From Patulibacter sp. (GTDB lineage: Bacteria > Actinomycetota > Thermoleophilia > Solirubrobacterales > Solirubrobacteraceae), in assembly GCF_030655195.1 (NCBI RefSeq), contig NZ_JAURWA010000195.1, positions 28,160 to 92,159 on the forward strand: a DNA stretch of 64,000 nt, read 5' to 3'. Below are positions 53,775-63,466 of the stretch, one piece after another. The stretch's first letter is position 1, and each line of letters starts with the position of its first letter. The notes beneath the pieces are model-generated. The model ran no database searches, was not told the DNA's origin, and worked only from the letters and a program-made list of their open reading frames with translations. The position numbers and the translations under genes were made by a program.

Positions 53775-54445
53775 CGGGACGTCCCCGCCGGGTCGGCCGG
53801 TCCCCCGGGAGCCGGTGCGACCGCGTCCGGGGGACCGGACGCCGGCACCACGGGATGCGACGACACCGGTGCCGCCGCGGACGCCGGTGCGCGGGGCGCA
53901 GGCGCGAGGGTGATCCGCACGCTGCGGATCCCGCCCGCGGTCGTGCTGCGCAGCTCCCGGCCCGACGATGCGAGCAGATCGAGCATGTCGCGGTTGGACG
54001 GCAGCACCTCGGCGACGACGCCGGTGAACCCGTCGGCCCGGGCGCGGACGAGGAGGTGCTGGAGCATGATCCCGCCGACGCCGCGGCGGTGGTGGCCGTC
54101 GGCGACCTCGAAGGCGACCTCCGCCTCTCCCCCGCCGGCATCGACGCACATGCCGTGCCCGAGGACCGTCGCCCCGTCGCCGGACAGCACGAGGACGCCC
54201 GGTCCCCGGTCGCCGTCGCCCCGGGCCTCGATCGCGGCAGCCTTGTGGATGTCCGCTCCACCGGTGAAGAACCGGAACCACCGGGAGTCGCCGGTGACGT
54301 GTTCGAGCAGCCCGAGCAGCCGGGCCTCGTCGCCCGGGACGACGTCGCGCACGAGCACGGGCTCGCCGGTGCTCAGCGTGTGCCTGGACGTGCCGACAAG
54401 GTCCGCGGAGCGAGGGTCGGTGGTGCGATGGGTCGCGGCCTTCAT
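53771..54445 (-). CDS. GNAT-family N-acetyltransferase
   Basis: VLVRDVVPGDEARLLGLLEHVTGDSRWFRFFTGG...EVAFEVADGHHRRGVGGIMLQHLLVRARADGFTGVVAEVLPSNRDMLDLLASSG. Confidence 0.85.
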   Translation of the reverse strand: MKAATHRTTDPRSADLVGTSRHTLSTGEPVLVRDVVPGDEARLLGLLEHVTGDSRWFRFFTGGADIHKAAAIEARGDGDRGPGVLVLSGDGATVLGHGMCVDAGGGEAEVAFEVADGHHRRGVGGIMLQHLLVRARADGFTGVVAEVLPSNRDMLDLLASSGRELRSTTAGGIRSVRITLAPAPRAPASAAAPVSSHPVVPASGPPDAVAPAPGGPADPAGTSR

Positions 54446-54489
54446 GCGGGCTCCTCGGGATGACGGACGGCTGTCGCGTCGCTCCGCCG

Positions 54490-54555
54490 ATGCTCGCGGC
54501 TCGGCCGCGCCGCGTCATCCGTGTCGTCCCCGGCGCCGCGCGCGTAGTTCCCCCG
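54490..54555 (-). promoter_or_regulatory. Island-regulon promoter (GNAT-FAD): box CGGGGGAACTACGCGC, GATG at 54519, -10 GAGCAT
   Basis: Minus strand 36/24 spacing. Confidence 0.55.
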
Positions 54556-54623
54556 GAGCCTGACGGGTGCTCGCCCCTCCCGACGCCGCCGTCGCCGGAC
54601 GCCACGGCCCGCCGTGCCGGGGC

Positions 54624-55025
54624 TCAGCCGGGTCCGGCGGCCGCCGTCGCGGGGTCCGCCTCCGCGGGAAGCGTCCTGCCGAGCAGGAAGATCTCCGACG
54701 CCACGTCCGGCTCGACGCTGTTGGCGCTGAGGAACGACGTCACCTCGCGCCGGAGGATGCGTTCGATCGCGGCCGTGTACGAGCCGCGCATGGTGCTCTG
54801 GAACGTCCGCCGCAGCTCGAGGACCTGTTCCTGCTCCCCGTGCTCGACGAGGACCTGCTCGCCGCGGGTCAGCGAGTCGAACAGCAGCACGAAGACCGCC
54901 TCGCGATCGATCACCGTCCGGGAGTGGGTGGGGCCGCGGCCGGTGAAGTCGCGGGTGATCCGGACGATGGCGGAGCTGAGCTCCGTCCTCACGCCCTGCG
55001 ATGGGTCCTGGACCTGATGGGGCAC
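54624..55025 (-). CDS. DUF2294-domain protein (N-terminus uncertain; GTG start assumed)
   Basis: LSSAIVRITRDFTGRGPTHSRTVIDREAVFVLLFDSLTRGEQVLVEHGEQEQVLELRRTFQSTMRGSYTAAIERILRREVTSFLSANSVEPDVASEIFLL. Confidence 0.75.
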   Translation of the reverse strand: MPHQVQDPSQGVRTELSSAIVRITRDFTGRGPTHSRTVIDREAVFVLLFDSLTRGEQVLVEHGEQEQVLELRRTFQSTMRGSYTAAIERILRREVTSFLSANSVEPDVASEIFLLGRTLPAEADPATAAAGPG

Positions 55026-55235
55026 GGGGCCCTCTCCCGCCCTCCGCGTGGTCGCCCGGCACGGGACGAGGAGGGCGAGGGCCCAGAGCCGGACACGCAT
55101 CGCCCGACGGTCGCCGCAGCGCGCGCCGGAACCCCTCGTGGTGGCGGACTCTCGCAGGTCGCGGGGAGGAGCGGGCCGAATCGGCGGGGACCGGCGACGC
55201 CGTCCTGCGGATCCGGGGACGGCCGCCCCGGATCT

Positions 55236-55267
55236 CAAGGCGGCCGCCTTGCCGAACGTCGTTCGGC
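55236..55267. repeat. Two abutting palindromes: CAAGGCGGCCGCCTTG and GCCGAAC-GTC-GTTCGGC
   Basis: Exact self-complementarity read directly. Confidence 0.8.
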
Positions 55268-55456
55268 TTGCGCGAGGCTCGGACGGACCGCTCCTCGTAC
55301 CACCCTTCAAGTACCCCTCGTGGGGAAGCCGAACCATCCGGGCCTCGCCGGCGGCCGGCGGGACCGCGCGGGTGGGGCACCCCGACGCGCGAGCGCCTAC
55401 CCGCCAGGATCGCTTGGCGCGTGCAACTTTCCGGGCCCGCGTCGGTCTCAACAGTC

Positions 55457-56482
55457 ATGTCCCGTCCCACCAGCACGCCGAATCCCCGCCCCCTCCGTCG
55501 CACCGGCCGGCCCGCCGTCCTCGCCGCCGTCGCCGCCGCGACCCTCGTCTCCGCCGCCTCCGCCTCCGCGGCGACCGCCCCCGTCACCGTGCAGGAGCCG
55601 TTGCAGCCCGCCGCCCCGGGCACCGTCCTCGCCTCCGTCGGCAACGGCCGGCAGGCGTGGATCGTCCAGGCCGACGGCGCGCCGCCGGTGCTGTGGACGC
55701 TCCGCGACGGCGCCGCGGCGCAGGTCGCCACGCTGCCCGGTCCCTCCTCGGCCCAGGTCCAGCAGCTCGAGGTCGGCACCGCGAAGGACGGCACGCCCGT
55801 CGCCGCGGTCCGCGCCGGCCTGGCCGACGGGGGTTCCACCCTCCGCCTGGTCCGCCTCGACACCGGGGCGGTCCGGACGATCTCGAGCACCCGCCGTGGC
55901 CTGCGGATCGGAGGCGTCGGCCTGGACGCCGGGCGGTTGTACTACACGCTGCACGCGGCGAAGACGACCTCCCGCAGCACCTCCAGCCTCTGGCGCGCGA
56001 CCCTCACGGGCACGTCGATCGGCCGCGCGACGAAGCTGCGCGACTCCCGGCGGGGCGAGGCCTGGGACGAGGTCGTCGCCGACCGCAACCGCGTCGCGGT
56101 GGAGACCACGCGCCCCGTCAGCGACGGCACCGGCGTCTACGCCCGGGCCGAGTGGGCCTTCGGCACACCGCGCGGCAGCTGGAACCGCACCGGCCTGGTG
56201 CTCGAGAACGACGGGGAGTTCTCCCCCGTCGCGGCCGCGGGCTTCACGCATGACCGCTCGGCGCTCGTGACCTACCAGGGCGGGTTCCCGGACGGCCCGC
56301 GGGCCGTGCGGACGCCGATCCGCCGCGGCAAGGTCGGGACCGTCACCGCCGCATCGCCGGCCGACGACACCGGCCTCGCGCTCGCGCCCGCGCTGGACCC
56401 CGCGACGGGCCGCCTGCTCACACGTGGCACCGACGCCTCGGGCACGGTCTCGATCGGCTGGACCGCACCGCTGTTCCCGTAG
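55457..56482 (+). CDS. Secreted hypothetical protein
   Basis: Signal peptide MSRPTSTPNPRPLRRTGRPAVLAAVAAATLVSAASASAATA; repetitive beta-rich body. Confidence 0.7.
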   Translation: MSRPTSTPNPRPLRRTGRPAVLAAVAAATLVSAASASAATAPVTVQEPLQPAAPGTVLASVGNGRQAWIVQADGAPPVLWTLRDGAAAQVATLPGPSSAQVQQLEVGTAKDGTPVAAVRAGLADGGSTLRLVRLDTGAVRTISSTRRGLRIGGVGLDAGRLYYTLHAAKTTSRSTSSLWRATLTGTSIGRATKLRDSRRGEAWDEVVADRNRVAVETTRPVSDGTGVYARAEWAFGTPRGSWNRTGLVLENDGEFSPVAAAGFTHDRSALVTYQGGFPDGPRAVRTPIRRGKVGTVTAASPADDTGLALAPALDPATGRLLTRGTDASGTVSIGWTAPLFP

Positions 56483-56518
56483 GAAGGTCCGTGTGTCCGC
56501 CCCCGGCCGATCGGGCAG

Positions 56519-57304
56519 ATGTCCGGGGTGCTCGCGTCGCTGCTCCTCCCCGGACTCCCTTCGGTGTGGGTGGCCGTCGCCGTCGTCGCCCTCTTCCTCG
56601 CCGTCTGGGCGGTGAGCGTCCGGATCGAGGACGTCGGCATCGTCGACACGTTCTGGGGGCTGTCGTTCGTCCTCGTCGCCGCGATCGTCGCGGTGACGGG
56701 CGAGGGCGACACCGGTCTGCGCTGGATCCTCCTGGCGATGACCGCCCTGTGGGGCGTCCGGCTCGGTGGCTTCCTCTTCGCCCGCTTCCGCCGGCACGAC
56801 GAGGAGGACCCGCGGTACGCCGCGATCCGCAAGCGACAGAGCCACCGGTTCGCGGTCTACAGCCTGGTCGTGATCTTCGGGACCCAGGCCGTCGCGGTGC
56901 TGCTCGTGTCGCTGCCGATCCAGGTCGCCGGGCAGTCCGACGCCGACGTCGGCGCCCTGGTCCTCGTCGGCATCGTCGTCTGGGCGATCGGCGTCGTGAT
57001 CGAGGCGCTCGGGGACGAGCAGAAGCGGCGGCACTCGGCGGCCAAGGACGGCTCGGTGCTCGACTCGGGGCTGTGGCGCTACAGCCGCCACCCCAACAAG
57101 TTCGGCGACGCCCTGGCCTGGTGGGGCATCTGGCTCGTCGCGGCCACCGCCGGCGGCACCTGGTGGACCTTCATCGGCCCGGCGGTCATGACCTTCGTTC
57201 TCGTCCGGGGCACGGGCGAGGACGACCACGACACGTCCTCCGACGAGGAGGCCGCGTACGTCCGCCGCACCTCGAAGTTCGTCCCCCTCCCGCCCCGCTC
57301 CTGA
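56519..57304 (+). CDS. DUF1295 / steroid 5-alpha-reductase-family membrane protein
   Basis: IEDVGIVDTFWGLSFVLVA...HRFAVYSLVVIFGTQAVAVLLVSLPIQ...GLWRYSRHPNKFGDALAWWGIWL. Confidence 0.92.
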   Translation: MSGVLASLLLPGLPSVWVAVAVVALFLAVWAVSVRIEDVGIVDTFWGLSFVLVAAIVAVTGEGDTGLRWILLAMTALWGVRLGGFLFARFRRHDEEDPRYAAIRKRQSHRFAVYSLVVIFGTQAVAVLLVSLPIQVAGQSDADVGALVLVGIVVWAIGVVIEALGDEQKRRHSAAKDGSVLDSGLWRYSRHPNKFGDALAWWGIWLVAATAGGTWWTFIGPAVMTFVLVRGTGEDDHDTSSDEEAAYVRRTSKFVPLPPRS

Positions 57305-57357
57305 CGTTCCGGCGACGGTTCCCGCTCGGGCGCGACCCCACCATCGACTCCCCTGAC

Positions 57358-57885
57358 ATGACCGACGACGCCGCCCGCCCCACGCCTCCGCCCGGTTCCC
57401 CGTCCGACGACGCCCGCCACGTCCGGCGTGCCTGGGACCTGGCGCTGCAGAACGTCGACGAGGGCGGCCGTCCGTTCGGCTGCGTGGTCGTCGACGCGGC
57501 GACGGGCGAGGTGCTCGCCGAGGCCAGGAACCAGGTCGCGCAGTCGGGCGACAAGACCGCCCACGCCGAGGTCGTCGCGATCCGCGAGCTCGCCGCAAGG
57601 GGCCGCGACACCCTCGAGGGCTGCGACGTCTTCGTCACCGCCTACCCATGCCCGATGTGCCTCGGCGCGCTGTACTACGCCCAGCCCGACCGGCTCGTCC
57701 ACGGCGCGACGCGCGAGCAGGAGGACGAGCACTACGAGGACGGCAACGCGCTCTTCCGCCTGCGGACGTTCTACGACGAGTTCGCCAAGGACCCGAAGGA
57801 CCGCGCGCTCCGCGCCGAGCAGCTCGAGCCCGACGACCCCACGCGCCCCTTCCGCGAGTACACCGCCCGCCACGCCGACGCCTGA
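57358..57885 (+). CDS. Nucleoside deaminase (CMP/dCMP-type zinc deaminase)
   Basis: RPFGCVVVDAATGEVLAEARN...HAEVVAIRELA...PCPMCLGALYYA. Confidence 0.92.
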   Translation: MTDDAARPTPPPGSPSDDARHVRRAWDLALQNVDEGGRPFGCVVVDAATGEVLAEARNQVAQSGDKTAHAEVVAIRELAARGRDTLEGCDVFVTAYPCPMCLGALYYAQPDRLVHGATREQEDEHYEDGNALFRLRTFYDEFAKDPKDRALRAEQLEPDDPTRPFREYTARHADA

Positions 57886-57910
57886 GCGCCGGACGTGGGA
57901 CCGTTGCCCG

Positions 57911-58978
57911 ATGAGCGACGGGACGCAGGGGCCGACTCCACCGATGGGACCGTCCGGGATCGATGTCCCGAAGGTCACGGCGTGGCTGCAGGACGTGCTG
58001 CCGGCCGCCGCGGCGCCCTTCACGTTCACCCGCATCGGCGACGGACGATCCAACCTGACGTTCCGGGTGGCCGACACCGCCGGGGCGGCCTGGATCCTGC
58101 GCCGACCGCCGCTGGGCCCGCGGCTGCGGGGCGCCCACGACATGGTCCGTGAGCACCGGCTGCTCGCCGCCCTGCACCCCGCCGGCGTGCGGGTCCCCGA
58201 GCCCCTGGGCCTGTGCGAGGACGAGGCCGTGACGGGCGCGCCCTTCTACCTGATGGAGCTCGCCGAGGGCACCGTCGTGACGGGGAACGCGGACCTCGAG
58301 GCGTTCTCGCCGGAGGACCGCGCGACCGCGAGCCGGTCGATGGTCGCGGCCCTGGCCGAGCTGCACGCCGTCGACGTCGACGCGGTCGGCCTGGGCGACC
58401 TCTCCCGCCACGAGGGCTACGCGGAGCGCCAGCTCAAGGGCTGGTGGCGCCAGTGGGAGGCGTCGAAGACCCGTGAGGTCCCGGCGATCGACCGCGTCCG
58501 CGACCTGCTGGCGGCAGCCGTCCCGGACCAGCGGCGGGTCGGCGTCGTCCACGGCGACTACAAGCTGGAGAACGTCGTGCTGGGCGCGGACGGCGAGGTC
58601 GTCGCGATCCTCGACTGGGAGCTCTGCACCCTCGGCGACCCGGTGGCCGACCTCGGCACGCTGATGACGTACTGGATCGAGTCCGGCGACCCGAGCGACT
58701 GGGCGCTGGGCGGCAGCGACGCGCCGACCAGCGCCGAGGGCTTCCTCACCCGCGCCGAAATGGCCGAGGCCTACTCCGCCGCGACGGGCGACCCGCTCGA
58801 CGGCCTGCCGTTCTTCGAGGCCCAGGGCTGCTGGAAGCTGGCGATCATCCTGCAAGGCGTCATCCGCCGCTTCCGCGACACGCCGGAGAACGCCAACGCC
58901 GACCCCGACGTCCTCGAGCCGACGCTCGACAGCCTGGCCGACCGGGCCGAGCGGATCGCGACGACGCTGCGGGGCTGA
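57911..58978 (+). CDS. Phosphotransferase-family (APH/ACAD10-like) protein
   Basis: RIGDGRSNLTFRVADTAGAAWILRRPPLGPRLRGAHDMVREHRLLAAL...VVHGDYKLENVVLGADGEVVAILDWELCTLGDPVADLGTLM. Confidence 0.92.
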   Translation: MSDGTQGPTPPMGPSGIDVPKVTAWLQDVLPAAAAPFTFTRIGDGRSNLTFRVADTAGAAWILRRPPLGPRLRGAHDMVREHRLLAALHPAGVRVPEPLGLCEDEAVTGAPFYLMELAEGTVVTGNADLEAFSPEDRATASRSMVAALAELHAVDVDAVGLGDLSRHEGYAERQLKGWWRQWEASKTREVPAIDRVRDLLAAAVPDQRRVGVVHGDYKLENVVLGADGEVVAILDWELCTLGDPVADLGTLMTYWIESGDPSDWALGGSDAPTSAEGFLTRAEMAEAYSAATGDPLDGLPFFEAQGCWKLAIILQGVIRRFRDTPENANADPDVLEPTLDSLADRAERIATTLRG

Positions 58979-59282
58979 GCGGCCGGAGGGAGCCGAAGGG
59001 GCCGGACGGGACACGGGCCGGGACGCGACGGCCGCCTCGTTCGGCCCCGCGCGCCCGGCGTGCACGCCTCCCGGCGGTCGGCCGATCACCGGCCGATCAC
59101 CGGCCGGTCGACGGACCGTCCACGCGCCGAGGGGGCCATCCGTCCGGACGCTGTGCAATTCGCAACCGGGCGTCGCAGGATCGTCCGACGAGGAGGACAG
59201 GCCCCGGATCCAGGGGCCGGTGGTGTCGGGCTCCGCCGGAGTCGGACCGCCGGCCTTCCGCGCCGACTCCCCCACCGTCCCC

Positions 59283-60395
59283 ATGTTCTCCGTCTCGACC
59301 CTCACCATCGGGGACGTCGGCATCGTCGTCCGTCCGATCTCCTCGTCCGCCCAGCTGCGCGAGACCCTCGACGCCGTCTCCTCGATCCGGGGCATCGACC
59401 GTGCCGCGGTCGACCGGGTGCACGGCGACACCGCGCACCTCAAGGCCCACGCCGAGCGCCCGGTCGCGCTGGCCAGCGAGCTGCGGTCGGCGTTCCGCCA
59501 GCGCGTCGTCTCCTGCACCGCGTCCGAGGGGCGCATCGTCGTCGAGCTCGCCGGGGCCCGTCCCGCCCCGGGCGCCGACGACGCACCGCGCACACCCCGC
59601 GCCGACGGTCCGCCCGTGACGGACGGTCCGCGGGCGACGGACGGTCCGCGGGTGGCGCCCACGGGCCGGGACGCGGCCTCCGCGGCCCTGGACGAGTGCG
59701 ACGACGTGTCGGTCCTCCACTTCGACCTGGAGCAGCGCTTCACCGCCGCGGCAGGCGGGATGCACCGCCGGCTCGGCCACGACTTCGAGCAGCTCCGCGG
59801 CAGGACGGCCAAGGACGTCGTCCCCGCGGGGACGTGGTGGCTGCTGCGCCCCGCCTACGCCGACGCCCTCGCGGGCCGCACCCGCGTCATGGACGTGCCC
59901 CTGGCCGCGGGTCTTGCGACCTACGAGGCCACCTTCCGCCCCGTCACGGACGACGGCGTCGTCACCGGCGGCACCGTCACCGTCCGGGACGTCACCCGCC
60001 AGCGGGTCACGGAGCGGGCGCTGGCCGAGTCCACCGCCGTCCTCGCCGCCGTGCTCGACGCGTCCGACACCCCGTTCGGGCTGCTGGCCCCGAACGGCCG
60101 GTGGGCCCGCGTCAACGCCGCGATGCTCGCCCTCCTGGACGAGGACGAGGCGACGATGCTGACCTCCAACCTGTTCGACCGCACCCGGCCGGACGAGACC
60201 CGCGTGCTCGAGAGGGCGCTGACCGAGATGATCGACAACCGCTGCGACCACCACCTCGACGGCCTGCGCGTGCGGCGACGGCACGGGGAGTGGATCGACG
60301 TGTCCGCCCGGCTGACCGCCGTGCGGTCCGGCGTCGGACTGAACGGCGTGGTGGTCGAGCTGCGCCCAGGGGTCGCCGTGGAGGTGGCCTGCTGA
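59283..60395 (+). CDS. PAS-domain protein
   Basis: VSVLHFDLEQRFTAAAGGMHRRLGHDFEQLRGRTAKDV...ATFRPVTDDGVVTGGTVTVRDVT; second PAS FGLLAPNGRWARVNAAMLALL. Confidence 0.75.
   Translation: MFSVSTLTIGDVGIVVRPISSSAQLRETLDAVSSIRGIDRAAVDRVHGDTAHLKAHAERPVALASELRSAFRQRVVSCTASEGRIVVELAGARPAPGADDAPRTPRADGPPVTDGPRATDGPRVAPTGRDAASAALDECDDVSVLHFDLEQRFTAAAGGMHRRLGHDFEQLRGRTAKDVVPAGTWWLLRPAYADALAGRTRVMDVPLAAGLATYEATFRPVTDDGVVTGGTVTVRDVTRQRVTERALAESTAVLAAVLDASDTPFGLLAPNGRWARVNAAMLALLDEDEATMLTSNLFDRTRPDETRVLERALTEMIDNRCDHHLDGLRVRRRHGEWIDVSARLTAVRSGVGLNGVVVELRPGVAVEVAC
59604..59657 (+). repeat. 18-bp tandem repeat x3 encoding DGP(P/R)(V/A)(T/A)
   Basis: GACGGTCCGCCCGTGACG / GACGGTCCGCGGGCGACG / GACGGTCCGCGGGTGGCG. 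Confidence 0.85.
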
Positions 60396-61366
60396 TGCTG
60401 CGCGACGTTCCGGAGCCCCTACGGGCCATGAGCGCCGCGCTCGACGCGGTACCCGATCACGTCGTCGTGCTCGGCGAGGACGGTCGGATCCTCCACACCA
60501 ACGCGGCCTGGCGCCGGTTCGCCCGCGAGAACGGCGGCGATCGCGACTGGACCGGCGTGGACTACCTGGCCGTCGGGGACGACGGGCCGGACGACGGACG
60601 GACCGACGACGTGAGCCGCGGCATCCGCGAGGTCGTCGAGGGCCGGCGCGAGCGGTTCGAGCACGAGTACGACTGCCACGCGCCCGACCGGCTGCGCTGG
60701 TTCCGGCTGACGGCGACCCGCGTGGGCGTGGCGGGGGTCGGCGCCGTCGTCGCGCACACCGACGTCTCCCGTGCGCGGACCACCGCGGCCGTGCTCGGCT
60801 CGCGCGCCACGCACGACGCGCTGACGGGGGTGCTCACCGGCGAGGCGATCGAGTCGCACGCCCGGCAGATGGTCGCCGAGGGACGGGGCGTGACGGTCGT
60901 GCGCGTCCGGCTGGAGGACGAGCCCTCCCGCGACCGCGACGCCGACCTCGCCCGCGCGGCGTCGACGCTGCAGGGCCTGTTCCCCGCCCCCGCGATGCTC
61001 GGGCGCACCGACCACGGGCTCGTCGTCGTGCAGGGCGGCGAGACCGACGACGAGCTGCTCGAGGCGCTGGGGACCACCTACGGCGCGCTCGCCGCGGGCT
61101 TCCCGGACCTGCACGTGACGATCACCGGCGAGCGCCTCTCCCGGGGCAGCGGGGTGCGCCCGGACGACGGTGTCCCGGTCGGCCCGGCGCACCGGGTCGC
61201 GACGCCGGCGGCCGAGACCCCTCCGACGACACCGACCGCCGCGCGCCGGGACGCGACGCCGGCCACGCGGACCGGGACGTCCGCGGCCGGGGACCGGGAC
61301 GTGCCGGACCCGGCGGCGCCGGCGGCCGAGGACCGCGCGAGCGCACCGGCGGGCCGGGGCGGCTGA
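60395..61366 (+). CDS. PAS protein with degenerate GGDEF-like C-domain
   Basis: VVLGEDGRILHTNAAWRRFARENGG...; SRATHDALTGVLTGEAIESHARQM without GG[DE]EF core; overlaps upstream PAS gene stop. Confidence 0.7.
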   Translation: MLRDVPEPLRAMSAALDAVPDHVVVLGEDGRILHTNAAWRRFARENGGDRDWTGVDYLAVGDDGPDDGRTDDVSRGIREVVEGRRERFEHEYDCHAPDRLRWFRLTATRVGVAGVGAVVAHTDVSRARTTAAVLGSRATHDALTGVLTGEAIESHARQMVAEGRGVTVVRVRLEDEPSRDRDADLARAASTLQGLFPAPAMLGRTDHGLVVVQGGETDDELLEALGTTYGALAAGFPDLHVTITGERLSRGSGVRPDDGVPVGPAHRVATPAAETPPTTPTAARRDATPATRTGTSAAGDRDVPDPAAPAAEDRASAPAGRGG

Positions 61367-61566
61367 CGCGCGGACGATCCGCCGAAGACGCCTGCACCGG
61401 GGCGCATTCGGGCCAGGCCCTCGACGAATGATCTACCCGGGGCCTCGTTCCTTGGGGAATCGGGGTTCCAGCGCGATAGACCGCCGTCGTCCGGGTAGTG
61501 CTGGAGAAGCCGCACCTCGCGGAACACCGCGTCTCGCGGAGCCCCCCAACCTCGAAGGAGCCCCTC

Positions 61567-61839
61567 ATGGGCATCATCGGTTTCCTCATCCTCGGCCTCA
61601 TCGCCGGCTTCATCGCCCGCTCGATCCACAAGGGCCCTGAGCCCAACGGTCTGCTCGGCACGCTCGTCGTAGGCGTCGTCGGCGCGATCGTCGGTGGCCT
61701 GATCGCCTCCGCCATCGGCATCGGCGGCATCGACGAGTTCTTCAGCATCGGCACGTGGATCACCGCCATCGTCGGCGCCCTCGTGTTCCTGTTCGCCTAC
61801 AGCGCGCTGGTCGGCAACCGCTCGGCCGCGCACCGCTAG
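61567..61839 (+). CDS. GlsB/YeaQ/YmgE-family stress membrane protein
   Basis: MGIIGFLILGLIAGFIARSIHKGPEPNGLLGTLVVGVVGAIVGGLIASAI. Confidence 0.93.
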   Translation: MGIIGFLILGLIAGFIARSIHKGPEPNGLLGTLVVGVVGAIVGGLIASAIGIGGIDEFFSIGTWITAIVGALVFLFAYSALVGNRSAAHR

Positions 61840-61849
61840 CAGCACCCCC

Positions 61850-61883
61850 GCCGCCGCCCGGCCCGCACGGGCCGGGCGGCGGC
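61850..61883 (+). terminator. Perfect 16-bp GC hairpin after GlsB gene (no U-tract)
   Basis: GCCGCCGCCCGGCCCG-CA-CGGGCCGGGCGGCGGC. Confidence 0.65.
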
Positions 61884-62001
61884 ACCGCGCACCCGCGCGC
61901 CTCCCACCCACCCGGGTCCGGAGGCGCGGGTCGGGCGCGCCGAAGGCCCGGATCGCCGCTCCCCACGGGGCGCCGCCCCGCGTCCGCCACCATCTACGGC
62001 G

Positions 62002-62586
62002 ATGTCGACGCTGATCGTCACCGCCCACGCGGACACCGACTCCCTCACGCACCGGGCCGCCGGAGCGCTCCGGGACCTCGTCGGGCCCGGGCGGACCCGG
62101 ATGGCCCACCTCGCCCAGGAGGGCTTCGACCCGCGGTTCACGACCGAGGACCTCGCCGCCTACCGCGGCCGGGGCTCCACCGACCACGGCATCCGTGCCC
62201 AGCAACGTCGCGTCGACGGCGCCTCCGACCTCGTGCTCGTCTTCCCCGTCTACTGGTGGTCGATGCCGGCGCTGCTGAAGGGCTGGATCGACCGCGTCTT
62301 CGTCGCCGGCTGGGCCTTCGGCCTCGTCGACGACCGGATCGCCCCGCGGCTGACCGACCTGACGGCGCATCTCCTGCCCGTCTCCGGCACCTCGGCGGAG
62401 TCGTTCGCCCGGCACGGGTACGCCGACGCGTTCCGCACCCAGGTCGAGGTCGGCATCCTGGACTTCTGCGGCATCCGTCGCGGCAGGACCTCGTTCCTCC
62501 ACGACGCGGAGTCGACGGACGCGGCCGCGGTCGCCCAGGGGCTCGAGACCGCCGTCACGGCGATCGCGGCGGCGATCGGCGAGTAG
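62002..62586 (+). CDS. NAD(P)H-quinone oxidoreductase / flavodoxin-like fold family (YwrO/KefF-like)
   Basis: MSTLIVTAHADTDSLTHRAAGAL...LVLVFPVYWWSMPALLKGWIDRVFVAGWAF. Confidence 0.92.
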   Translation: MSTLIVTAHADTDSLTHRAAGALRDLVGPGRTRMAHLAQEGFDPRFTTEDLAAYRGRGSTDHGIRAQQRRVDGASDLVLVFPVYWWSMPALLKGWIDRVFVAGWAFGLVDDRIAPRLTDLTAHLLPVSGTSAESFARHGYADAFRTQVEVGILDFCGIRRGRTSFLHDAESTDAAAVAQGLETAVTAIAAAIGE

Positions 62587-62636
62587 CGCCCGACGAGGCC
62601 CTCGACCGGCTCCCGGCCCGGCTCTACGCTCGACGC

Positions 62637-63011
62637 ATGCCGACCCTCGACCCCGACGACGTGCGCGCGATCTGCCTGGGCCTCCCCGAGGCGGAGGAGC
62701 GGACCAGCCACGGCAACCCGGCGTTCTTCGCGGGGTCCAAGGGCCGGATGTTCGCCGCCCACCTCGTCGACCACCACGGCGACGGCCGCATCGCGGTCTG
62801 GCTCGCCGCCCCCGACGGCGCGCAGTCCGCACTCGTGGACGGTGACCCCGACGCCTTCTTCGTCCCACCCTACGTCGGGCACCGCGGCTGGATCGGCGTC
62901 CACCTCGATCGCGGGCTCACGCGCGACGGGCTCGCCGAGCTCGTCGCCGACGCCTTCGTCACCGTCGCCCCGGCACGGCTGGCCCGGCAGGTCGAGGACG
63001 ACGAGAGCTGA
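62637..63011 (+). CDS. MmcQ/YjbR-family protein
   Basis: DDVRAICLGLPEAEERTSHGNPAFFAGSKGRMFAAHL...WIGVHLDRGLT; TACGCT-N6-ATG. Confidence 0.88.
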   Translation: MPTLDPDDVRAICLGLPEAEERTSHGNPAFFAGSKGRMFAAHLVDHHGDGRIAVWLAAPDGAQSALVDGDPDAFFVPPYVGHRGWIGVHLDRGLTRDGLAELVADAFVTVAPARLARQVEDDES

Positions 63012-63107
63012 CGGCCGCCCCGACGGAGGCGGGAGCTGGGAGGGTCGCGGGGGCCGCACGGCTCGTCGCCGCCGACGACCGCGGCCGACCGCGGCCCGGC
63101 CGGATCC

Positions 63108-63386
63108 TCAGCCGACGGCCGCCCGACGGAGCCGCTCGACGACCGCCTCGACCTCGAGCACGACCTGGTCGTCCTCGGGGTCCCCGGAGTCGCTCAGGTC
63201 GTCGAGGTGGCGCTCCAGGTCACGAGCGGCGAGGGCGGCCGCGGCGCGCCGGTCGTCCGGAGGCCCCGCGCCGTCCGCGAGGGTACCCAGCGCGCCGGCG
63301 AGGAGCCCGATGGAGGAGGTCGACAGGACCGCGCGCTCGGCCGCGCGCTGCCGCTGTCCCGACGTCTGATCGACTCGAACGTCCAT
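63108..63386 (-). CDS. Small hypothetical protein
   Basis: MDVRVDQTSGQRQRAAERAVLSTSSIGLLAGALGTLADG... Confidence 0.5.
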   Translation of the reverse strand: MDVRVDQTSGQRQRAAERAVLSTSSIGLLAGALGTLADGAGPPDDRRAAAALAARDLERHLDDLSDSGDPEDDQVVLEVEAVVERLRRAAVG

Positions 63387-63466
63387 ACGAGGTACATCGG
63401 GTCGGGCAGGGCGGCGGATGCGATCTGTGACGAGGGCCACGGCGCTCCCCCGGGGCCGTCCCACCG

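Noticed and set aside
54970-55140. Possible regulon promoter for the second DUF2294 gene
   Set aside because: A GATG and a GGGGTTCC stretch are present, but the box is out of register and the -10 (CGCCCT) is weak; start codon is also uncertain.
61440-61566. SigB-type promoter (GGTTCC...GGGTAG) before the GlsB gene
   Set aside because: Spacer between the elements is about 23 nt, outside the usual range, so not supportable.
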